Source: Bacteroidales bacterium (lineage in GTDB: Bacteria > Bacteroidota > Bacteroidia > Bacteroidales > UBA7960). Taken from it: a stretch of 8,429 nt of DNA. Below are positions 1 through 7,800 of this stretch, one piece after another. The notes under the pieces were generated by a model. That model worked only from the letters and a program-made list of their open reading frames with translations, made no database searches and was not told the origin of the DNA. The stretch's first letter is position 1, and each line of letters opens with the position of its first letter. The DNA is taken from the NCBI GenBank assembly GCA_003557965.1, contig PWND01000341.1:1-8429 (forward strand), given 5' to 3'. The translations under genes and the position numbers were made by a program.

Positions 1-622
1 CAATTATTAATGAAAGAAAGGCATAACCGGTATTTGAATACATAAACCGGGTTCCGGGCTCAAAGTTTAAAGGTTGGTTTCGCCTGATAAACAATTCGAG
101 CATATCCTCATTTTCAGGGTAGTGGCTTTTATTCCAAAAGCGTTCTATTAGGTTCATATAGTTTTGCAAACCGGATGTGTGGGTTAGAAGATGTTTTATT
201 GTAATATCAGGGTATGGAAACTCAGGAATATGTTTTTCAACTTTATCTGCAACTTTAAGCAGAGAATCTTCCTGTAGAATTAAAATAGCTGTAGATGTAA
301 ATGTTTTTGTAATACTTGCAAGCTGAAATACACTTTCCCTGTTTAATGGCTCATAAGACCTGAAATCTGAAACACCGAACGACCGGTCGAAAATGATATT
401 ATTGTCGCGTTCAACATATACGTTTCCGTTAAAATTTATATCAACCAACAAATTAGTAATTGTATAATTGAGGTAATCTATGTTTTCCCGGGTAAGAATT
501 GATGCTTCTTTTTCAATTGCACTTTCTGCAGCAGAGCGTTTTGCGCAACTGTTATCTCCGGCGAAGAAAAAATATATGCCAAGTACAAATATGAAAAAAA
601 ACAATAATAACCTTTTAGTCAT
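1..622 (-). CDS. Serine hydrolase, beta-lactamase/PBP family (N-terminal part, cut by window edge)
   Basis: This is the first 207 residues of a protein whose C-terminus lies outside the window; the frame is open from the ATG at 622 to base 1. It begins with a basic MTKR and a long hydrophobic stretch (about residues 5-21), an export signal or N-terminal anchor. Cys26 is not preceded by a proper lipobox. Family marks are a SITK tetrad (S103-K106, the SxxK nucleophile box), HTSGL at 148-152, and YSN at 195-197 inside EPGTRFMYSNTGY (the YxN box). Together these mark the Pfam Beta-lactamase family (class C, DD-peptidase and esterase relatives). The third box (KTG or HxG) would lie in the missing part. 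The likely place of action is the periplasm or envelope. The substrate cannot be told: D-Ala peptides, esters and beta-lactams are all possible. It is divergent from the polysaccharide export pair. Confidence 0.9.
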   Translation of the reverse strand, partial: MTKRLLLFFFIFVLGIYFFFAGDNSCAKRSAAESAIEKEASILTRENIDYLNYTITNLLVDINFNGNVYVERDNNIIFDRSFGVSDFRSYEPLNRESVFQLASITKTFTSTAILILQEDSLLKVADKVEKHIPEFPYPDITIKHLLTHTSGLQNYMNLIERFWNKSHYPENEDMLELFIRRNQPLNFEPGTRFMYSNTGYAFLSLII

Positions 623-632
623 TGTTAACAAT
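621..632. repeat. 12-bp perfect palindrome at the serine hydrolase start codon
   Basis: ATTGTTAACAAT is a perfect palindrome that overlaps two bases of the ATG start (620-622) and lies just downstream of the predicted transcription start. That position would suit a repressor operator. The surroundings are very AT-rich, so chance is a real alternative. No second full copy is seen, only TAACAATAT again near 712-720. Confidence 0.3.
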
Positions 633-653
633 ATTAATTATTAAAATTTGCGG

Positions 654-684
654 CAAAATTAACGGTTTAGTCATGATAAATCAA
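654..684 (-). promoter_or_regulatory. Promoter of the serine hydrolase gene (Bacteroidetes type)
   Basis: Read on the minus strand, TAATTTTG (654-661) matches the Bacteroidetes -7 box TAnnTTTG. TTG at 682-684 sits 20 bp upstream, the spacing expected for the -33 element. Transcription would start near 648, leaving a leader of about 25 nt before the ATG at 622. The match to both elements makes this the best promoter in the window. Confidence 0.6.
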
Positions 685-735
685 GTTTTACTTTTGAACA
701 AGGATAATTACTAACAATATATTATATAAAAATTG

Positions 736-743
736 TAACTTTG
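736..743 (+). promoter_or_regulatory. -7 box of the promoter for the wza-wzc pair
   Basis: TAACTTTG matches the Bacteroidetes -7 consensus TAnnTTTG. No TTG is found at the usual 19-21 bp upstream; the nearest is about 40 bp away (694-696). The -33 element is therefore weak or absent, and an activator may be needed. The start would be near 750, giving a leader of about 44 nt. It shares a 171-bp divergent region with the serine hydrolase promoter. Confidence 0.5.
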
Positions 744-793
744 TAGGCTACATACAGTTTAACCGAATATTGTAATTATTATTATTCATACCT

Positions 794-1564
794 ATGCAGA
801 AAAACAAATTAACATTTTTAGTTATCATTTTGCTGGTAATTGTAAGTGCTTGTGTGCCGCATAAGCGTATGGTGTATTTACAGGAAACGGCAGAAGATCA
901 GGATACCCTGAAGTTTACACGCCCTGAATATAGAATCAAAGGCGGGGATATACTGCACATAAGAGTATTAACCTTAGATGAAGAATCATTTGTAACTTTT
1001 AATAATATTGATGGCAGGGGAGGTACTTCATATTCATCAAGAGAAAACCAAATCAGCGTTTACTTGCATGGTTATACTGTAAGTGAGGAGGGATGTATTA
1101 CAATGCCGGTAATTGGTGAAGTTGAAGTTGCAGGTTTAACTGCTGAAGAGGCAAAAAATCACTTGCAGGAAATTATAGATGACTACCTTGTGGGAGCTAC
1201 AGTAATTGTAAAAATTGCTAATTTTTCTGTTACTATACTTGGAGAAGTAAGGCGTCCGGGGAATTACTATGTTTATGACAACCGCTATACTATTATGGAT
1301 GTAATAGGACAGGCAGGTGATTTAACGGAGTTTGGAAACAGAAAGGTTAATATTATCAGGCAAACGGAAGATGGTGCAATATTTACAGTGCTGGATATTA
1401 CTGACAGGGAAGCAGTAACTTCAGAATTCTATTATTTACAGCCTGATGACCTGGTTTACGTCCAACCTCACAGGGTTAAAAGATTAGGGTTTAGAGAGTT
1501 CCCGTTTGGAGTGCTGTTTTCGGCAGTAACAACACTTATTTTACTGCTAAACTTCATTAACTAA
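794..1564 (+). CDS. wza: Wza-type polysaccharide export lipoprotein
   Basis: A 256-residue outer-membrane or periplasmic lipoprotein that should form the export channel for capsule or exopolysaccharide, working with the Wzc-like kinase encoded next. The signal peptide ends in the lipobox VSAC with lipidated Cys20. A Poly_export domain follows (about 44-142; YRIKGGDILHIRV at its start). Then comes one SLBB segment (about 145-225) with the family motif GEVRRPGNYYV (150-160) and PDDLVYVQP (217-225). A very hydrophobic helix closes the protein (about 237-255). E. coli Wza is about 120 residues longer, with an extra SLBB-type domain and an amphipathic C-terminal helix; the short form with a hydrophobic tail is, to my knowledge, usual in Bacteroidetes. 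The ATG at 794 is chosen because it gives a complete lipoprotein signal. The gene is 60 bp upstream of the kinase and probably in one operon with it. Confidence 0.92.
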   Translation: MQKNKLTFLVIILLVIVSACVPHKRMVYLQETAEDQDTLKFTRPEYRIKGGDILHIRVLTLDEESFVTFNNIDGRGGTSYSSRENQISVYLHGYTVSEEGCITMPVIGEVEVAGLTAEEAKNHLQEIIDDYLVGATVIVKIANFSVTILGEVRRPGNYYVYDNRYTIMDVIGQAGDLTEFGNRKVNIIRQTEDGAIFTVLDITDREAVTSEFYYLQPDDLVYVQPHRVKRLGFREFPFGVLFSAVTTLILLLNFIN

Positions 1565-1604
1565 AACATTTATAAAGATTTTATGTTATTATTTTATAAT
1601 GTTT
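1564..1604 (+). other. AU-rich inverted repeat between wza and wzc
   Basis: AAACAT (1564-1569) pairs with ATGTTT (1599-1604), and TATAAA (1571-1576) pairs with TTTATA (1593-1598). T1570 is bulged and the loop is 16 nt. The stem has 12 pairs but only one G-C, so it is weak. It starts at the last base of the wza stop codon. It could mark an mRNA processing or stability site within the operon, or be chance in AT-rich DNA. It is not a good terminator: no U-run follows, and the bases after it are A-rich. Confidence 0.3.
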
Positions 1605-1624
1605 AAAAGAAAATAAATTCAATA

Positions 1625-4063
1625 ATGGCAGATGAAGCTTTTCGTGAAGAAACGATTGACTTAAAAAGGCTTATTTTTAAGTATATTAAATTTTGGTATT
1701 GGTTTGTTATCTCAATATCAATTGCCTTAGCAATAGGTTATTTTATAAATAAATTTTCCAAAAATGTTTACAGGGTTAAGGCGAGTGTTTTAATTCGTGA
1801 TGACAGGCGAGGTGGCTTCAGGCAAGCACAGCCGGCTAATTTTATGCGGGAGCTTGATATTTTTAACCCAAGGACCAATATTTATAATGAGATGGCTGTT
1901 TTGTCTTCTTATGCCTTGGTTTATTCAGCGGTTAGGTCACTCGATGTTGAAGTTTCATACTTTAATATTGGCAGGCTCGTGGGCGAAATCAGAACAACAG
2001 AAATATATCAGAACACTCCTTTCCTGGTTGAGTTCGACAGCGCTGACAGGCAACTGCTTAACAATAGCTTTAACCTTAAAATATTATCGGAAAGCTCTTT
2101 CGAGATAGAACAACACGATGGCAGCAGAAGAGTTTTTAGCAATGGGAAAAAATCAACAATTGGGAATTTCGGAGAACCGATTTATTACGGGGAAGATAGT
2201 TTTGTCATTAATAAAAGTGAGCTTTTCAGGCCTGAAAGTAATATTGGCAGAGAATATATTTTTAAAATACATGATATCACCACTTTAGCATCAAGGTATA
2301 TGCGTGATATAAGGGTAGAGCCTTTAAGCCCCGATGTTTCAATTATTGAGGTATCATTTGAGGACACAAATGCTAACAGGGCAACAGATTTTTTAAACGC
2401 TTTGATTAATGCTTACATTCAACAAGGGCTTGATGAAAAAAATCAAATAGCAAAGAATACTATTGAATTTATTGATAATCAAATAGCTATAACTGTAGAC
2501 TCTTTATACCTGGCAGAAGAAAGCCTGCAGGAATTCAGAAAAGAAAAGAAGCTTATGGATGTGGGGTTTCAAGCTACACAGCTATTTAATGAACTTCAAA
2601 CCCTTGACAGGGAAAAAGCCAATGAAAAAATCAAAAAGGAATACTATAAGTACTTGCTTGATTACATTAAAAATGATATTGACTTCAGGGAGGTATTCAG
2701 CCCATCGGTTTTAGGTATAGATGACCCAATTCTGCAAAACCATATTTCAAAGTTATCAGAGCTATACTCAGAGTTGGCGCGTCTGCAAATTAGTACAACA
2801 GAAAGGAGCCCGAATATTAAAACCCTGGAAACGAGTATAAACCAGGCAAAAAAGGCTTTGAAAGAAAACACCAGGAATTTAATGAATACCTCAGATATAC
2901 ATTTATCTGAACTTAGAAAGCGTATTAAAGTTGTTGAAAACAGGATTGCTGAATTACCACAAACAGAACGTGAGCTTATCGGTATTCAGAGAAGGTTTAA
3001 CCTGAATGATGCAACATACAATTACTTGCTTGAAAAACGAGTAGAAGCCGGTATTGCCTTGGCATCCAATATTCCCGACAACAGAATTCTAAATGAGGCA
3101 AGAAGTGCAGGCATGGTTGCTCCACGAAAAAACCGGAATTACGTTATTTCCTTTATTATTGGTTTTGTTTTTCCTTTATCCATTTTGCTTTTAAGAGACT
3201 TTTTTAATACTAAAATTCAGGATAAAAAAGATATTACGGATGTTGTTAGCTTCCCAATTATTGGAATAATTCCGCATAATAAAAAAGCAGCGAAAAGTGA
3301 TAGAGTTAACCTGGTAGTTTTTAGTGAAACAAAGTCGGCTGTTACGGAGGCATTCAGAGCTATTCGTACAAACCTTCAATACATATCAAGTGAAGAACAA
3401 AATAAAATAATATCTATTACCAGTACCAAATCCGAAGAAGGCAAAACGTTTACGGCAATAAACCTTTCATCAGCTATTGCTCTTAGCGGTAAAAAGGTTG
3501 TGCTTCTTGGTGCAGATATGAGAAAGCCCAGGATTTATGACGAGTTCAGGCTTTTTAAAGATCCTGGCTTGTCAAATTATTTAATAGGGAAAGCTTCCCT
3601 GGAAGAAGTTATTCAGGATATTGAGGAAAGCCCGAACATGAAAATAATTACTGCCGGAAGTTCACCACCTAACCCTTCTGAGCTTATTGAAACACCTAAG
3701 ATGTACGAGTTGCTTGATGAACTGTATGACAGATACGATTATATAATTGTTGACACACCGCCCGTGGGCATAGTGCCAGATGCTATTCATATTCTTAAAA
3801 AGTCGAGCATGGTATTATATGTTGTAAGACAGAAATTTACTGAAAAATCATCTCTTGACTTTATTAATGAGTTTAGCTCAAAAATTGGATTAAAAAATCT
3901 GTGCATTGAAATAAATGACGTTAAACTTACCTCCGGTGGCTACGGCTATGGCTACGGTTATGGCTACGGTTATGGCTACGGCTACGGCTATGGTTATGGA
4001 GAAGAGGAAAAAAGCAGCAGGCTTGCGTTTATTAAAGAAGCAAAAAAGCTATTTAAAAAATAA
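1625..4063 (+). CDS. wzc: Wzc-type polysaccharide co-polymerase with BY-kinase domain and Gly-Tyr tail
   Basis: An 812-residue inner-membrane protein fusing a Wzz chain-length domain to a bacterial tyrosine autokinase. It controls polymer length and export by cycling autophosphorylation. In order: Wzz part from residue 1, TM1 about 24-41, periplasmic region with long helices (about 270-470), TM2 about 506-523, then the cytoplasmic kinase. Kinase motifs are ExxRxxR at 575-581 (E575, R578, R581; oligomer contact), Walker A ending EEGKT at 604-608 (Lys607), Walker A' VVLLGADMRKP at 625-635, and Walker B IIVDTPP at 707-713 (Asp710). In Walker A' the first Asp of the E. coli DxD motif is Gly629; Asp631 is kept. 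The tyrosine cluster is ten Gly-Tyr pairs (772-791), followed by acidic EEE and a basic end. The size matches full-length Wzc-like proteins. An A-rich leader, with no Shine-Dalgarno, precedes the ATG. It is probably cotranscribed with wza. No glycosyltransferase gene follows. Confidence 0.95.
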   Translation: MADEAFREETIDLKRLIFKYIKFWYWFVISISIALAIGYFINKFSKNVYRVKASVLIRDDRRGGFRQAQPANFMRELDIFNPRTNIYNEMAVLSSYALVYSAVRSLDVEVSYFNIGRLVGEIRTTEIYQNTPFLVEFDSADRQLLNNSFNLKILSESSFEIEQHDGSRRVFSNGKKSTIGNFGEPIYYGEDSFVINKSELFRPESNIGREYIFKIHDITTLASRYMRDIRVEPLSPDVSIIEVSFEDTNANRATDFLNALINAYIQQGLDEKNQIAKNTIEFIDNQIAITVDSLYLAEESLQEFRKEKKLMDVGFQATQLFNELQTLDREKANEKIKKEYYKYLLDYIKNDIDFREVFSPSVLGIDDPILQNHISKLSELYSELARLQISTTERSPNIKTLETSINQAKKALKENTRNLMNTSDIHLSELRKRIKVVENRIAELPQTERELIGIQRRFNLNDATYNYLLEKRVEAGIALASNIPDNRILNEARSAGMVAPRKNRNYVISFIIGFVFPLSILLLRDFFNTKIQDKKDITDVVSFPIIGIIPHNKKAAKSDRVNLVVFSETKSAVTEAFRAIRTNLQYISSEEQNKIISITSTKSEEGKTFTAINLSSAIALSGKKVVLLGADMRKPRIYDEFRLFKDPGLSNYLIGKASLEEVIQDIEESPNMKIITAGSSPPNPSELIETPKMYELLDELYDRYDYIIVDTPPVGIVPDAIHILKKSSMVLYVVRQKFTEKSSLDFINEFSSKIGLKNLCIEINDVKLTSGGYGYGYGYGYGYGYGYGYGYGEEEKSSRLAFIKEAKKLFKK
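3938..3997 (+). repeat. Hexanucleotide tandem repeat coding for (Gly-Tyr)10
   Basis: Ten in-frame GGY-TAY units encode the tyrosine cluster of the kinase. The units are not identical: third positions vary between C and T. A 12-bp unit GGCTACGGTTAT is perfectly duplicated at 3950-3961 and 3962-3973. GGCTACGGCTAT occurs at 3938-3949 and 3980-3991. Gain or loss of a 6- or 12-bp unit would keep the frame and change the number of phosphorylatable tyrosines. Confidence 0.85.
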
Positions 4064-4082
4064 AATCACGATTTAGAAAAAC

Positions 4083-4715
4083 TTATTGCATCTTTGTGTC
4101 ATTATATACTTTTATCCATTGCATAAGGCCTAAAACAGCAAGGATTAAAAAAACCAGAAACTGAAAGCTGGTAAAAACCAAGCCTTTATAAAAATATAAA
4201 GGAACAGAAATTAAATCTCCAATAATCCAGTATATCCAGTTTTCTATTTTTTTTCTTGCCATAAACCACATCCCTACAAAAAAGATAGAAGTAGTGAAAG
4301 CATCAATGTATGGGATACTTGAATTTATATATTCTGAATCATCATGCTTAAAAACAAATAATAAACCGAGAATTATCCAAAAAAAGACAAACACACCAGC
4401 TATTCCGAGCCATTGTTCTTTTTTGGTATTCCATCTTATAGGCCTGGGCTTTTTGTTTATATCCTTTCTTGTCCATATATACCAGCCATAAATGCTCATG
4501 CCGGTATAAAACAGGTTAATAGCCATATCTGCATATAGCTGAGCAAAATAACATATATATATGTAAATTACCGTGCTGGTTATTCCTGTGGGGAAAACTA
4601 AAATATTTACTTTTTTCGCAAACCATACACTTATCAGGCCAAAAACAACAGCAATAACTTCAAGTATGCTTGTTTGCTGTACGTTTTCAAGGAATAGTGA
4701 ATATATATCATGCAT
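4083..4715 (-). CDS. pnuC: PnuC-type transporter for nicotinamide riboside or a related vitamin precursor
   Basis: A 210-residue integral membrane protein with about seven hydrophobic segments, the usual size for PnuC. Family marks are NLFYTGMSIYGWYIW (67-81; Trp78, Trp81), the YIDAFTTSIFFVGMWFMARK stretch (136-155), ENWIYWIIGD (158-167), LYFYKGL (173-179) and a closing GLMQW (196-200). PnuC proteins move the substrate by facilitated diffusion, and a cytoplasmic kinase traps it. Relatives in Bacteroidetes (PnuT) carry thiamin, so the exact substrate is open. No NadR-like kinase, thiamin gene or riboswitch is nearby to decide it. The ATG at 4715 is kept since it places a short hydrophilic N-terminus before the first membrane segment. 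The gene converges on wzc with a 19-bp gap that shows no hairpin, so some read-through between the two is likely. Confidence 0.9.
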   Translation of the reverse strand: MHDIYSLFLENVQQTSILEVIAVVFGLISVWFAKKVNILVFPTGITSTVIYIYICYFAQLYADMAINLFYTGMSIYGWYIWTRKDINKKPRPIRWNTKKEQWLGIAGVFVFFWIILGLLFVFKHDDSEYINSSIPYIDAFTTSIFFVGMWFMARKKIENWIYWIIGDLISVPLYFYKGLVFTSFQFLVFLILAVLGLMQWIKVYNDTKMQ

Positions 4716-4737
4716 GGGGCTATTCTTGTAAAAGTTG

Positions 4738-4745
4738 CAAATATA
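4738..4745 (-). promoter_or_regulatory. -7 box of a pnuC promoter
   Basis: On the minus strand TATATTTG matches TAnnTTTG. No TTG lies at the expected -33 spacing. Transcription would begin near 4731, leaving only about 16 nt before the ATG. If this promoter is used, pnuC has its own transcript and there is no room for a leader riboswitch. The rest of the 4716-4864 gap shows no gene, only AT-rich sequence and one imperfect palindrome at 4801-4815. Confidence 0.4.
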
Positions 4746-4800
4746 AAATAAATTATGCCTTAAAACATTATTGAATTTTATAACAAAGTATAAAGCATAA

Positions 4801-4815
4801 CACCACTAAGTTGTG
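4801..4815. repeat. Imperfect palindrome in the gap upstream of pnuC
   Basis: CACCACTAAGTTGTG reads as two 7-bp half-sites around a central A, with six of seven positions matching. A hairpin is not possible with a 1-nt loop, so if it is functional it would be a DNA-binding site. It lies about 70 bp upstream of the predicted pnuC start. It may be chance. Confidence 0.2.
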
Positions 4816-4864
4816 AATAACAGGTTGTCGATTTTGTCAGGCAATTAGGCTTGTTTAGAATGCT

Positions 4865-7800
4865 TTAGAAAAATGCCCTGACCTGTACGTTGCCTGTATG
4901 TACTACAGGTGTCTCCGGTGATTTTCTTCCGTGATAATTCAGTATTAGCATTAAGTACTCATTAAGATTGTGCTGCCATGAAATATTCCATAACTGGTTT
5001 GTTCCCGGTTTTAAACTTTCAAGCATATCAAAAGCTAATGGTGTATTTTCATCAAACGGATAGTTAATTTTAGATACCTGGACCCTGGCATTAATACTTG
5101 ATTTGCCCGGGAAGTTTATGCGCGTATCCAGGCCGGCCTTATGTGTTGTAGCATGTTCACCTATATTGCCAAAAGTATTCTCTTTTTCCTCAAATCCATA
5201 AAAAACACCCACTCTGAAGTTGTTTGAAAACATAATATTTATTGTTGGTTTTGCTTTGTAGCTGAGGATATTAAAGTTTCTTGATATAAAGAATTCTGAT
5301 TCATTAGTTCTGTTACCAAGCGATAAAAGCAGGTTAATCCCGTATTGCCTGGTTATATTCCAGCGGCTGTTTAATGAGAGTATTTCATTTTGTCTTTTTT
5401 CATAACCATTGCTTAACAGCATTTTGTTTCTTTCGTCACGGAAGGTTAGCTCCATCCCAAAAACAGGATCAATCCTGTTAAAAAACAAAGAATTCCTGAA
5501 AGATGAGTTTAATGAAGTCAGTAATGTATCATACATATTAATGTAAAAAGGATTAAAGCTATTGAAGCTGGCACTTTCCTTTGTTTTTTTATTTGCGCTG
5601 AAAGAGGTTTGGTTGCTAAATCTTGATAAAAACTTTTTGATTCCACTTTCTTCGTGCCAGGCCAATCTTGGGTCAATATTTACAGAATGGCTGTAAACAT
5701 TAGAAAACACCTTAATAAAATCATCTGTAGGAATAAATACTTTAATAAAGTTTGCTTCATCCGGGTATTGTGCTATTTCAAACTCATCAAGCTCCATAAT
5801 CCCATTTTCGTTATAATCTATCCATACGTGAGTTCCTTGTCCGGGTGGCACTTCAACAAACATATATTCACGTTTTCGCTCCATTCCGCTGGAAGCCTCG
5901 TAAAACATAGATGATGTAACTACTCCGTCAAGCCAGCGGGAGTTGTACTGTAGCCTTCCGGAGATGGAACTATCTGCTTTATTAACCGTGTCATTATTCG
6001 TTCTTTTATAGTTTATATTTCTGTAAGCCATGTTTATGGATAAGCGCTGATTTGGGTTTGCCCGGTACATAAATGACCCGCCATACTCATCAGCTACCGA
6101 GCTCAAAGAAAAGTCTTCTTTAACAGGCAAATAATCATTTCGGCGCTTATAATATAAGCGGTAATTGTTATCAGAGTTTTCCGGATTTGTAACAAACAGC
6201 TCTGTTTCATTAAAAGCAAAACTGTGAGGTTTAAGAAAGCTTGTTTGCAGGTCGTTAATCTGGCTGTCTTCCATTTTGTGTATAATCCCGGTATTGAAGT
6301 GGCTGAACATACGTGTGTACCCTGTATTATGCCTGTAAAATGAAGTATTGAGGATGCCTTCACTATTAAGTAAACTTCCCTCGAAAAAGAGCTTATTGTT
6401 TTTATGATGAAGATTTGTGGTTAGCCTGTTTTTAAGCCCGGAGTAATCACTTCCTGTAATAAAGTTCCCAATGCTATAATTTATATGTCCATGGTTTGTG
6501 TTTTTTAATAATAAAGACAACTCAGTGAGATGCTCATGTCCTTCTGGCTTTAAGTCTCTCATATTCCAGTCTCTTTCAAACTCCACACTTCTGTATCTTT
6601 CAACCGGCTTAAAGTTTTTATTTGCAGTTTCATGTGAAACGCTGGTTTTTAAGCTCCAGTTTTTAGATTCGCCAAAAGTCCTTTTGTTTTCAATATTTGT
6701 TAAAAGCGCAAAGCCGGTATTATTATCCTTGTCAAGTTCGGAAAATAAATTAATATCATTATTGCTAACTGCCCATTCAATACCTGCTTTTGTATTTTCT
6801 GACAATGCCAGGCTGTATGCCAATGTGAACATTTGCGTTTTTTGTGGAGGAACAAGCTGCCTGATTGGCTCGTGAGTTCCCTGTGGCTGTCCGTTTACAG
6901 GAGCAATCCATTTATATACCCTGCCATTTGCCGAAGAACTAACCTGTCTGTAATTTCCATTGTTTTCACCAACAAAAGTAAATCCTACCTGGTAATGTGC
7001 TTTGTCGGGGTTGGTAGAGTGAACAAAAACAGTGTCATATCCGAGTGAGTCAGTGAGCAGGTACATTACTCTGTCGTTCTTAAAGCCGATGCTGTCAAAG
7101 TTCCAGCTAAAAGCTTTATGAATGCTATCGCCTACAGCAGCCATTCGGTTTCTTTGATCATCTGTGAGTTCTGTAAAAAGTGGTTGTGAAGGATGGTCTT
7201 GTTCCGAAAAATAATTTACTCTTATTTTACCATAATTTGAATCAACACCTGTAGATGTAAAAAGCATGCTTCTTGCATAGTCACGTGCTGCATATTCAAA
7301 CTCAATGCTTATTCTGCTGTTGCCTGTAATTACCTGCTTTGATGTAAAAGTTATCTCAGCCTGGTTATAGTTTATGACGTAATCATTCTCCATTCCCCTT
7401 TTAAGAAGCCTGCCATCTATAAAAACTCTTTCGCTTCCTGCGATAACAATAATATAACTTTCATTATTGTTTCCCGTCAGGCGATATGGCCCCTGGTTAC
7501 CTTCCATGCCTTCAAATTCATTTCTTGCGTATATGCCTTTAGATATAGCACCTGCTATAGTAAAGTCAACACTTTCTATATTTTCTGAGCTGTCAAAATC
7601 AGGGGGAGTTTCATAGGTGAGCATGCCACCTTGTGATTTTCTTGAAAAGTTTATAAAATGGCCTTTGGGATTGTCAATCTCAAAGTCTCCGGCAGTTAAT
7701 CTTGTGTTATATCCGGATAGCTGAATAAAAACTTTGTCAAAATCCTGGAGCTGCTGAGTTGTTCCTTCAGGTTGTATTGGGATATCCTGGTCTGAGATAA

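Noticed and set aside
1797..2108. 103-codon overlapping frame inside wzc
   Set aside because: It lies in the +1 frame of a well-supported Wzz region and has no identifiable features.
4064..4082. Bidirectional terminator between wzc and pnuC
   Set aside because: The 19-bp gap and its flanks are AT-rich but hold no inverted repeat able to form a stem.
4716..4864. Riboswitch (NAD-type or TPP) upstream of pnuC
   Set aside because: I see no TPP or NAD riboswitch core motifs. The likely -7 box at 4738-4745 leaves only about 16 nt of leader.
6498..6875. 125-codon plus-strand open frame inside the barrel gene
   Set aside because: It is antisense to a long coding frame, has low-complexity Ser/Leu-rich composition and no recognisable domain or promoter. 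The same applies to the other short frames inside wzc and the barrel gene.
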